A stretch of DNA of 64,000 bases from Aurelia coerulea. Taxonomy: Eukaryota > Cnidaria > Scyphozoa > Semaeostomeae > Ulmaridae. The stretch's first letter is position 1. Each line of letters begins with the position of its first letter. The position numbers and the translations under genes are program-made. The notes beneath the pieces are model-generated. The model ran no database searches. It saw nothing but the letters and a program-made list of their open reading frames with translations, and was not told where the DNA came from. Of the stretch, positions 52,020-62,393 are shown one piece after another. Location: positions 5,587,501 to 5,651,500 of the forward strand of contig CM076947.1 of the NCBI GenBank assembly GCA_039566865.1, given 5' to 3'.

Positions 52020-53542
52020 CCCAGGAGTTGCATGGCTACCTCTGTTGGAACCGTTCTCCTGGAAATATTTTGCGGCATTCTCATGTGTGCTTTTTCGTGT
52101 CACCCATTCAAAAATGTTGTACTTTATCCCTTGATCCGCTGGCTTCATGATTCTCGCCACCACTGCACCTACATCTTTTTTGCAACGGAATGCTTTGGCG
52201 TCGGCCTTGGTTTCCAGTGGGGTGGGGTCTTCTTCTACTGTTTCCTCATCTGTAGTGTCTACTGATGGTGGCACTGCTTCTAGCGTTTTTCTGGCTGCAA
52301 TTTTCCGGGCAGCGGTGGTAGCGGCAGTCCTTGGTAATTCCTGGTATATATTTATGGTCCGGAATTGCTCCTGGAGACGCTCGCAACCCTCCTCTATCTC
52401 TTGCGCGTCTTCCTCGTAACATGGAACACCTCCAAGGTCACCTTGGAGTTGGCTTGAAATTTCCTCGCCGCCGCTGCCCTCATCAATGTCATGTTGCTCG
52501 TCGTCATGATCGTGTTCATCTGTCTCTGTCGTGTTTGGCTCCAGCACTGGCGCTTTCATCCTCATTTCTAATAGCGACTCCGAGATCTGTGACAGTGTCT
52601 CCCTTGTAACTGGCTTTGACCCTTGGCTCTTTTCTGCACCCCTGTCTGTTTCCCCCTCCAAAAGCTGTGCTTCTCCAACCAAAAAACTATTTAAAGAATT
52701 TTTTTCTTCGTTTTCTTGATAAAGATTTTTAACATTATTTTCGAAAGTAAAAACTTTCCCACAATGAACCCTTTTAAATCGGCATTTTCAAGTTTTAATG
52801 CCATGTTTTCGTCAGCGAGTTTTGCATTTTTATTTTCTAAAACGGAAATTTTGTTCGTCATTTTTTCCAAATTTGTTGGGCCAGATGGTCCTAACATGAA
52901 ATGTTTGCAAATATCTTCAAGTTTCTTCTCAAGGACTGATAAGCGATGATCCACTGTCGCATCTGTGTTTCCCCAAATGCCCTGAAATTCTGGGTCGTTT
53001 TCTCGTACACCAAATTCTTGGTCATAATCGGTACAGGTTGTTGCATCCTCATTCATGGTATCTTGATCCTGATCCTCGTCTTCACTCAAGTTATTTTCCA
53101 TATTTTCAGGCAAGGTAGCTTTGGCTTCCTCGTGCGTATCCGCCATTTTCTTGAGTTGTTCTCTACATTCATTTAACCTGTCCTCGTCATCCGATATCTT
53201 CCTTACTTTCCCCTGATTATTGCAAAATTTGGATGCTTCATCTTTTACACATCACGATTCTTTACCTCCACTAAGCACAGTTCCAAGTTTTCCGCACGAA
53301 AGAAGGTACTTTAGTTGTAATGTTGTCACGCTCTTGGCTAGGCCATGCTTCCTTTCTAAGTTTTTCGCAACTGTAATAGAATTAGGAAATCTTACCTTAT
53401 TAATTTCAGCAAATATGAGTTGTTCCACTTCTTCTGAGCTTAGAACCTTGGAAACAAACAACGGCGATGAATCTTCAATATTTTCTGCGACTTTCATTGC
53501 AGCAGTCGCGCCTTCACACGCCATGACCGTACCGTATTCCAA
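52020..53542 (-). CDS. Winged-helix, coiled-coil acidic protein (multi-exon)
   Basis: Exon 1 (53542 to about 53263) has SSEEVEQLIFAEINKVRFPN, VAKNLERKHGL and LQLKYLLSCGKLGTVLSGG, a SAMD1-like winged helix that would bind DNA. It ends near a GTAAAG donor. The next part (from about 53200) encodes DDEDRLNECREQLKK, an acidic stretch and a coiled coil (DHRLSVLEKKLEDICKHF, ISVLENKNAKLADENMALKL). At about 52,740-52,790 the frame must shift by -1 to enter 52682-52017 (SLNSFLVGEAQLLEGE, Glu-rich, then VGAVVARIMKPADQGIKYNI). That part ends at a clean donor CCTGG|GTGAGT (52020), so more exons follow. Exact splice sites are unsure. It resembles the 1022 ORF in architecture. Confidence 0.5.
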
Positions 53543-53889
53543 CTTTTCGAAACCTTTGCAGCATAATAAAATATTTCTTTTCAGGACAAAATTGATGAAT
53601 TTGATTTAATTTCTATTCAAATATTTTCCTCAGCATGAGGCTTTATTCTCTTATTACACGATAATTCCGGAGATTCCCCAGAATAGCGCGTTTGCAGTTT
53701 AGGCCAAAACCCAAAAGCTCTGGTTTGGAGGTTCAGGCAAATTTCAACTTTGAAGATTAATATTCCCATTCTCCATTCACCAATAACAACAAACAAGGTA
53801 TCTATCTTCAAGTTAGCTATCAAGGATTATATAAAGAATCATTATTGATTGATTGGACTGAAATCATTGTCGCTAGTCCCGATCAAATC
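53543..53889. other. Upstream region of the winged-helix gene
   Basis: No gene is recognised. Confidence 0.35.
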
Positions 53890-53915
53890 CCTTGCGTTTT
53901 TTTTGGGACACCCGG
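53890..53915. mobile_element. Solitary mariner-type end
   Basis: TTTTTTGGGACACCCGG followed by TA; it is the inverted form of CCGGGTGTCCC, as in the 46269-46862 element. No partner end was found nearby. Confidence 0.5.
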
Positions 53916-54001
53916 TAGATACTTATGATTCTGAAATATAATGATGCTGTAATCATAGTCACGCTGTAATTAACTGCTTTACTAACCATGTATCAATATA
54001 A

Positions 54002-54164
54002 CTTGCAGGTTCGTATCGATGATGACGAAAGGAGCTTGGTCCTCATTTACGAGCTGGACTTCTTTAGTTTCCTCTATCAAACAAAAAACTGTGCTTCTTT
54101 CAGGACCATAGCGCCGCACAAACACCCAGGTTGAAGGTGACAATCCCTCTTGCAGGCCATGTTG
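54002..54164 (-). CDS. Possible internal exon
   Basis: After the strong acceptor TCTCTCCCCCTAG, the minus strand reads QHGLQEGLSPSTWVFVRRYG, then PERSTVFCLIEETKEVQLVN and EDQAPFVIIDTNL. The residue pattern looks coding. The family is not recognised. The donor is unclear. Confidence 0.35.
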
Positions 54165-54807
54165 CTAGGGGGAGAGAAAATTGATAAGAATACTTTTTCG
54201 AAGACAGATTACTTGTTCCCTTGTTAATTAGGCACAGCAAGTGCTGAGATGTTCTTCGGGGTCATTTGTCAAACGTTATTTTCAGTGAGTTTGATGAAGC
54301 CTGCCATAAAAGCTCCATTAGCCCCCCCCCCCCCACTTGCGTCAAATTCCAGAGGTTACCAAAGATTCTCCATTTATTGAGCTAAGTAAGTTTGCATGTT
54401 TATTTTATGGTTTGAGGTTATGCTTTGTCAAGTTTATGTATTTAACTCGTAAAATTGTATGTTTAAACTGCAAAATATGGTGCAAAGAAAACTAAAGTGT
54501 CAACATTAAATAAGCCAGCATAAATAATTCAATCAATGAACAGATCTGATAGAAATGAGAAAATTATGAACAGTTCAGGAATAGTAGTTCAGGAAAAATT
54601 ATTCTTTCCCTCGTTTTGAAGGTTTATGCATTTCCAAGCATCCCATGCCTCATTGATAAGAATCCAAAGCACTACTGAGAAATGTATTTTATTACTTTAA
54701 CTTTGTTGTCAGGGAGCCTATATTTTCCAATCTTTCCCTTTTCTCCCATCCTCCAATAATTGTTTCCTGATTCGCAGACACCATTTTATCAACTTATCTT
54801 TTCACAG
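54165..54807. other. Spacer
   Basis: Nothing recognised apart from a C-run at 54320-54335. Confidence 0.4.
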
Positions 54808-54932
54808 CCTTCAAACAGTTGCACAACAGTACACTGATAGAAGATGATCCGATTGAAATTCAAGTCCAAAAAGAAACTTTGATTAGGCCTTGGAAAGTTC
54901 TGTGTGGGATTGCTCAAAGAAAGTGCAGTTAA
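54808..54932 (+). CDS. Possible terminal exon with polyadenylation signal
   Basis: Acceptor ATCTTTTCACAG, then about 40 codons (FKQLHNSTLIEDDPIEIQVQ, KETLIRPWKVLCGIAQRKCS) and a TAA at 54930-54932. AAATAAAATAAA follows at 55047-55058. No upstream exon is recognised. Confidence 0.35.
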
Positions 54933-55467
54933 GACCTGATGCATCTACTTTAGATAACACACTATATTGATATTTTAAAGCTTTGTCATATGTACTGCAT
55001 GATGTAATGTTGAATGTGTGTAAATGTGAGAAGGTAAATTTTACAAATAAAATAAATTGTGCATAATTCAATTAAACTATTTTGAAATATATTGGTCGTG
55101 AATAATTGTGTGAATATTTACAATGATAGACGATTGCGCTGAAGATGGCGTTGAGGAGAGTCTTTACCAAGATGCATTGCGTTCTTTAATTGAGTTCCAG
55201 TAGAATTGTTAAAGACTATCAAAGTGTAACATTTCATCTGCCATATCAAGACAATCTTCGCGCTGAATCTAATGCTCTACATGGGCGCGCTAGAATCGTT
55301 GAACAACCCTTAATTCTGCTTGTCCCTGTGTCAACATCATATCGTTGGGGAATACATTTGGCTTCCCCCCCAGAATGTAGCAGCGTTTAGCATAAGCCTA
55401 ATGATAGTTGCATAAATACCCGGGGGTGAAGCTACCCAAAACCGGGGGACGGGGACTTGTGGACCCC
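54933..55467. other. Spacer
   Basis: Apart from the AATAAA motifs at 55047-55058, nothing is recognised. Confidence 0.4.
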
Positions 55468-55622
55468 GGTTTTGGGTCATAAATTCCCATCAATCCCCGG
55501 TTTTGGGTCATAAATTCCCATCAATCCCCGGTTTTGGGTCATAAATTCCCATCAGTCCCCAGTTTTGGGCTATGAATTCAGATCATCCCCATTTTTCAGA
55601 AAGATTCTATCCATCCCCAGTT
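55468..55622. repeat. 31-bp tandem repeat, about five units
   Basis: GGTTTTGGGTCATAAATTCC starts at 55468, 55499 and 55530, with diverged units to about 55622. Confidence 0.9.
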
Positions 55623-56777
55623 TTAGGTGAGAATTAACAACTCCCTAATTGTTAGATACAGATTCAAATTCAAGCTCATCTTTATTAAGTCAGATTGGTT
55701 GCTGCTTGACACCTAAATATAATTCATTTTTTTTATTTTACTACCTCTCCTGCAGCAATTCTGCACTTTTTAAAGGCATTGAGTCCACATAATAGTGAGC
55801 TCATGACCAATATCAACTTCTTTTCAATCATAAAACAAAAGTTGTGATTTAATCGCTATTGAAATTAAACGAAAGAAATTCCTAAGAATAATGCAAGGAT
55901 TAGCAAGCCTTTTGTCTCCACTGCTAATGACTTTCGCACTATTGTACGATAACAAAGGGCCATCAGCAGTTTGTCAGCAAAAATTCAGGATAGCGTTAAC
56001 GCTCAGCTATTTATATGGACTCAATTCCTTTAATATACCACACAATAACTGTGCGTGCATCCCCATGCTATGATCATGAATGAGTCACTGTTATCTGATA
56101 CTATTTCAGCATGATGGTGATGTTTCTGAGAGATCCGTTTTGTTCTGGCCTTTTGTGAGTAACACAATTTTTTTCATGTCTGGGATGTCACTATTTCTTA
56201 CTTACTGTCATGATCAAAAGAAGAAGGAAAATACATTGAAGCGCAGCCTAATAATAACTATTGCGTTGTCAGATCTTCACCATCCATCGTTGTCATTCTA
56301 TAATAAAATCGTATCGATTCAATATCGTAATCCATACCATGGTTTGGTGAAGGCTTTCTCTTCTACGACTGCTACACATCCATATCCCCAGCAGAGAGAA
56401 ACACTAGGGCGGCCTACGAGGCCTACTGCAGCAAAGAAGATACTGCTTCAAAACTGCATCACCACAAGCTACATACATAGTAGTTAGAAGTATTATTAAT
56501 CCACTTTGTTGCATCATCTTGGTCATCTTGAGATGAAATCTTCAAGTAAAGCTTTCCCTTGTTGCTGTTAGCAAAATAAATTGCTTGGGCAATCCGCAGT
56601 ATTCAATCAGTTATGTGAGCAATCGGCAGGGAAGGAATAAATATAGAACGGGCCATCTTCAATCTACCTCTTTTTCGTTCGGTCGTCTTCTAATGACCTC
56701 ATTTTCGCTCACTTCAATTCTCACTCGTGACCTCCTCGTGACTCGTGTGACCTTCAGCCTTTTCCCAGTGATTCAAA
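55623..56777. other. Region upstream of the PB1 gene
   Basis: Short ORFs only (55891-56073, 56080-56487), none recognised. GGAATAAATATAGAACGG at 56634-56651 contains a TATA-like box about 135 bases before the ATG, a possible promoter. Confidence 0.3.
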
Positions 56778-57017
56778 ATGGACGAAACGAAGAAGATAAA
56801 GATAGTTGTTGTTGACGATGAGCATTCTGTGCAGAGGGAGATTCGAAAAATCTTAGTATCAAAAGGATGTGTTCTTTCGAAGATAAAAGAGATAGTCGGT
56901 AAAAATAGGTTTTTTGTTGCATTGAAATACCAGGACGAAGATGGAGACGAAGTGACAGCCATTACGGAAGAAGAGGCAACAATGGCTGTGTTTGAAGAAT
57001 CAATAACTCACCTGAAG
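56778..57017 (+). CDS. PB1-zinc finger-transposase-like gene, exon 1 (PB1)
   Basis: 80 codons from AAAATGGACG to the donor CTGAAG|GTAGAT. KKIKIVVVDD, REIRKILVSKG and FFVALKYQDEDGDEVTAITE fit a PB1 domain: an N-terminal basic cluster and the acidic OPCA motif Y.DEDGDEV. PB1 domains pair with other PB1 proteins. Phase 0 joins to exon 2 at 57554. Confidence 0.65.
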
Positions 57018-57553
57018 GTAGATTAAACTTATTATTATTGCATTCATTTGGCTCTGCCTCTCTCAACAAAACTATTTGTCTTTAAAGTTTGAGTGTCGTC
57101 TTGCTCGTTGTGTTAGGACTAGGTTTATGATTATGCCATGCCATGATATGCCAATCTTTAACGTTTTCTTTTACTCGATTCGAATGCCACATTTTAGTTT
57201 AGTATATGCAAATTATGTGTAATTCAGTATATGTACGTGTAGATCAATTTGCCCCAAGAACGAAAACAAGATTTTCAATTTTTTAAGAGCTAAAAATATT
57301 TGAGTTTATTTCATTTTGAATTTCCAACATACAAATCTTAAAAAAAGTGACAACAGGTCAGGTTGTTATAAAATATATTATCATAATAGATTTGCACAGC
57401 ATAAAGAGATGAAGACAAGATAATTGTTAGCTCTCTTCTCAGTACATAAAATCAACGCACAAGCACCAGGACAAATACAAACAACTGCAAAATATGTTTT
57501 TAATGATGTTATAACAAACAGATTGTGTACACTTCTCATTACATATTTTCCAG

Positions 57554-57725
57554 GTACTGTTTAAAGCAGAAAAGCTGGAATACGCAGATCAAGAGCAGGA
57601 TGATGGGGTCACTAGAAAAACACCAGAAAGAAAACGAAAAGCTGACGAAATGAGTGAAACAATGATTGAAACAAGCCTCAAGCCTGAAGCAGCTGCTAAG
57701 TCTATGCAAACTAGAGACCAGCCTG
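57554..57725 (+). CDS. PB1-zinc finger-transposase-like gene, exon 2
   Basis: Acceptor TTTTCCAG, donor CCTG|GTGAGA. It encodes a charged linker VLFKAEKLEYADQEQDDGVT and RKTPERKRKADEM with a likely nuclear localisation signal. It ends in phase 1 and fits exon 3 (GGT codon split G|GT). Confidence 0.65.
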
Positions 57726-57949
57726 GTGAGAAAATGTTTCAAGTATATAACGCTATTTCTTAAATTCAATTGGTGCTCAGGACCCAAATAAATGACCCCT
57801 GTTTATTGATTCTTTTCAAAAGATGTTAAATCCTCACTCTTTACCCCCTTGTTTATTTTTATTTTCTGTTCTCAGCTTTTCATGCAATGGTTCGTTTTCT
57901 ATTGTTCTTTCATGGCATTAATATTTATGCCTGTGTTGTCTCTTTATAG

Positions 57950-60900
57950 GTGAGGGCATTTCAACAATGGGCCAGGACTCATCATCATCTTCAAATTCAC
58001 TCAAACCATTTGTAATCTTTTCTTCAGAAGAAACTGTAGCAAAGCCCAGCAAAGCAGAGAGCCATGCAAATAATAAAAATGAGCAACGCTTATATAAATA
58101 CATGGAAAGTGAAATGAAATGGCATGCAGACCAATACCAGTTTCCACTCATTTTGAAACTAAAGGAGGTAACAGAAAACAGCTGCAAGATCAACTGTGAC
58201 ATCTGTGACAGGTGGATTTCCATTGGAAATGTTTATACAAAACAGCTGGTACATCTGAGGGATCATTGCAAAACACCACTGCACCAGTCCAACATAGAGT
58301 TGCAGGAAAGGAGAGTATCTAATTTTTCTGGAGATTTACCAAAGGTAAAGGTCAATAAAGAACTTTTACAAATCAAATACCCAAGCGTTTTTGATATAAT
58401 TGGTATGAAAGCACAATGCAGGTTTTGCCTAAAAGATTGTGAAATAGATCTGCTGCCTAAAAGTGGAAGCTTTATTGAAAGGATTGGAACACATTTGAAC
58501 AGTAAGCTGCATAAAAAGATGGTTGACAGATCAGCAGGAATGGCACAAGGGCGACTTTCATTTCATAAAAGTGCAAAATGACTCAAAGATGAAACAGTCA
58601 ATTTTCGTCAAGCCTTACCTCCTCCAAGAGAACTTTGCAAGGGTTATTTCTCTGACACAGTAACATTCAACAAAGGGAAAAAGGAAGAATGGAGTGTAAA
58701 TTTAGATGCTTTAAAGAAAGAGGCAATTTGTGGAAGGGAGGGTGGAGACATAATATGGTGGTCAGAGCCATTTCCTGAGCCTGGAACTTTGCGGCACAAA
58801 AATTGCTTGCATGCTGCTGATAGAGGAACATTTTTAAATGAAACATGTAGGTACTGCAGGAGTATTCCCAGTATTCCCACATTTTATAAAAGAGTGTACA
58901 ATTTAAAAAATTCTACTTAAACTGAAGCACATGGCAGGTTTGATTATTGCAGTAGAGAAAAGCTGCTAGACATTTGTAGAATGAAAACTGAACACATTGA
59001 TGGTCTTGAATCAAGGGTATTTTTGCTGAAGAAAGGAATGGAAAGAATGCGAGAAAGAAAGAACATCTTGAAGGAAAAAATAAAAGACTTTGCGAAGAAT
59101 GGTAAAATAGGGATGATAGCAGTCAATTTGATAAAGGCCCATAAAGATGGTAAATTGAAAGATAAGGATACGTTTCTTAGCATGCTAGCTGTAACAGCTA
59201 GGAATCTAAATAGAAAAAGCAACCAAGGCAGACGATATGGTGATTTATGTGAAGGCACAGACATTAACAAGAGTTTCACAAAGGATTATTATTATGTTTT
59301 AAGGGCCTGGGGTGGTCCAAGGCTGGCAGCATTTGTAGCATTAAATAACTTAGGTCCAAGCAATCGTTCTATTTCCAACTGGACAAAGGAGAAGTGCTAT
59401 CGTTTTAAGCTTGGTGTATCAAAAGAGAACATTGCACATATCACATATATTTTAAAGGAAGCAAAGAAAGCTCACAAAATATCTGTGCAGGTACCTTGCA
59501 TAACTGCTGAGGACGAGACAAGAATCATTGAAAGAGTTGAGTACAACCAAATTATGGATGAAGCATGGGGGTTTTGTGGAGAGAGGCAAGATAGAAGTCA
59601 TACGTGTCAGGAAAATTATTCAGTGTTTATTGGTAATGACGATGAAAGCTATCAAAGAATTGCTACTGCTTTTGAAAATAACAAGAAAGCAGGTTATTTA
59701 AGGTTGATTATGATAAACCCTGTCAACAGAAAGTTGCCCAGACTCGCCATCATGATGCAAGGTACATGCAACACATTTACCAGTGATGATGTAAAGTCAC
59801 AGTGGGATAGGCTTTGCCTCATGTTAAGAGACGCATTTGAAACAGAAGTTGGTCCCATCATTGGCCATGCTTCTGATGGTGATGCTAGGAGACGCAAGTT
59901 AATGGTTGAATTGGGGACATCCTCTGAAGGAAGAAGGTATCAGCCTGTGCCAACTTCAGAAGGCTTTGTGTTGTCATGTCGCCAAGAGAAGGGTAATTCT
60001 AATGAGGTAGTCATTCGTGATCTAACAGACATGGATCCAATACACAACCATAAAAAGTTAATTCGGCAAATAAGCCACGCAACAAGAGTATTGAAGTTTG
60101 GGGAAGGACATTTTGCTCACATGAATCACATTAGGCTGGTATTTAAAAAATATCCAGTATCCTCACATGGTTTGCAGTTGGAAGCTGACATCGAGCAAAA
60201 GGATCCTCAAGACTGGAGATCAGCACAGAGGTTAACTTTCGTTCGAGTCCAGGAACTTCTGCTTGAAGTTTCCCACAAGGAGCATTCAGCCTTGGGAACA
60301 TACACTTATCTTTCCATTGTCTGGATATATGTTGAAATCTTTTTCAGCCCTTGTTGTCCATTGAAGTATAGAATAATACTGGCAAGCACTGTTATAAATT
60401 TTTTAGCCATTTGGAGAAACTTTATTCTCAAAACAAAAGGGCTTACAATCACGGAAAATTTTATTAGCAGACAAACCTATCAGGACATACTTTTATCATG
60501 TCATGCAGCCATCATGTTGATATGCTACTTCAGAGACGTTTGCCCGAATGAGGAATGCCCTATTGACCTCATGGGCACAAACTGTTGCGAGGACACATTT
60601 AGTTCCCTTGGAAACTGGATCCAAGGGAAACACAATTATTCAATGCTAGATGTTTGGAACAACATGTCCCATGTGATCAGGATTCAACAACTACGTTCAC
60701 AGCCGGATGGCTTAACATTCCCAGCTACAAGTGATAAAACGGAGGTCATATGGCCCAAACAATACATGAAACCACTTCCTGAGAGGTCTCATGTACTGCA
60801 AGCATACCCCGAGAAGGGCGAAGAGCTTCTTTTGTGGCAACTGGGGGTACAGCAAGCAAGAGACTATGCTGCATTTGTTGGAATGTGCCCAGAAAATTAC

Positions 60901-61917
60901 GAAAGGGTGAATTCAGGGCCACCAGATACTTCAATCACGAAAAGCTTAGTACGTTTACGAACTGCTGATCAGGACCCACAGAGTGAATGGTTTCTAAATC
61001 CCAACCAATTTAAATCTCTGTTTGAAAAAACTGTTATCAGCCAAATGGAGGACGAAAGGGAGGAACTAATTAATGAAGGGATATGTGACGAAGAGGAAGA
61101 GTTTCAAAGTACAGAGGCCATTTATGAAGGTAGCTCCGATGAAACGGAAACATGCGATGACGCAGCTGGTCTATCAACTGAAGAAAGCAGTGAGCTGTTA
61201 ACTGAAATAAATAATGCTGAAGGGATTCAAAGCAACATACATAGAGTTCTGGATGACCTTGAAAGGACAGATGTACCTGAAAAGACAATATGCCGAACGG
61301 TTGCTGTGCCAAATGTTGGAATTCGTTACAAGAGTACAGTGATAAACGAGTTAAATGTCAATAAAAAGTTATCCTTGGACCGCTTAATAAGGGTTAGGCC
61401 ATCAACCACATGCAGTAAAACTGTCAATGAATCAAGACCAGATGCACGAAATGTTGCTTTGTTTGAAGATTGGGCAATAAGAAACTCCAAAGAAGAAAAT
61501 GGGTATCTACTAGGACATATTGTTAGAATACGAAAAAAGGGCAAGAAAAGAGGATTTATTGATTATACAAGACCGTATGAATTGAATGATAGTGACAGTG
61601 GCATTGAAGTTATTTATCAGAAATATGAAGCATTTGGTGATGCATATAAACTGGGAGAACTACGTACTATATCTCCTAAAAGCCTTCTTCGCAAAGTAGA
61701 AATGTGTATAGAAAATGGAGCGTTTTACATTGATGAATGTGAAACAGACAACATCGTTTTGATATTGGCAAAGAATCAAGAAAAATCAAAGAAACCTTCA
61801 GTTCCTGGAGAGAAACTTACGAATTCTCAAAACAAACAATCTTTTCAAGACAGATCCTCACGTGGAAGGGTGAGAAATCGTACTTTCAATTTGACAGACT
61901 TTATTCCATTGAAATGA
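57950..61917 (+). CDS. PB1-zinc finger-transposase-like gene, exon 3, two in-frame stops
   Basis: One frame of 1,322 codons, broken by TGA (58579-58581) and TAA (58918-58920), then open for 978 residues from 58981. N-terminal zinc-finger-like units: CDICDRWISIG...HLRDHCKTPLH; CRFCLKDCEID...HLNSKLH; and C..C in NETCRYC. In the 978-residue part: FVALNNLGPSNRSISNWTKE, IIGHASDGDARRRKLMVELG, DLTDMDPIHNHKKLIRQISH and NCCEDTFSSLGNWIQGKHNY. The D...DP.H..K...N...E.tFS order recalls P-element/THAP9-type RNase-H transposases, but that is inference. The acidic C-terminal tail (EEEEFQSTEA) precedes a basic end. It is either a decayed element or a host gene with damaged or misread positions. Confidence 0.6.
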
Positions 61918-62070
61918 CCAATTTTTACTGCAAGACTGCTAAAATAGATTAGAATAGTAACTAACACTTTAAAGTTGCGTGCAAAAAGCATAATTTTCAA
62001 TTTTACAGTAAATGTACGATTGCCGAGGAATTCCGTTTCTGGAGCAGGGGTTTGATGGGGGTTTGCTACT
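61918..62070 (+). other. 3' flank of the transposase-like gene
   Basis: No AATAAA lies close to the stop. The first candidate, CAATAAAT, is at 62266-62273. Confidence 0.35.
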
Positions 62071-62393
62071 GGTAGGTGACGGGTCAGACACTTTCTGGGT
62101 CTCGAAAACCATTTAATTATGTTTTTGGGGCACAATTTTTGATTAGTTCAGAAATTGGAGTCGTTTTTCCTCTAAGAAGCTGCCATAGGCCCTCCAAATT
62201 AGTTGGCATGGTGTATATTTTCAAAATATTGCCTCTTTCTCATGCAAGCAGTGTTTACCTTGCACAATAAATATTTTGCTAGATGATAGGTCCCAGAGTT
62301 CAGTATATGTTTAGGATGTTGAGCACTATTGTACATTCAAGGGTTTTTGGATTAAAGTGCTGTGTCCGACCCTCCTTCCCGCTGTCACCTACC
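62071..62393. repeat. Imperfect inverted repeat, MITE-like
   Basis: GGTAGGTGACGGGTCAGACAC (62071-62091) faces GTGTCCGACCCTCC...GTCACCTACC (62362-62393). A related GTGTCTAACCCCCCGTCAC recurs at 62735-62753, so the family is dispersed here. Confidence 0.55.

Noticed and set aside
1232..53542. The shared AC(K/E)GATAA motif in the two winged-helix proteins as a common signature
   Set aside because: It lies after the winged helix in one and before it in the other; chance or composition is more likely.
55468..55622. 31-bp spaced repeats considered as a CRISPR array
   Set aside because: The units are contiguous with no unique spacers, and the genome is eukaryotic.
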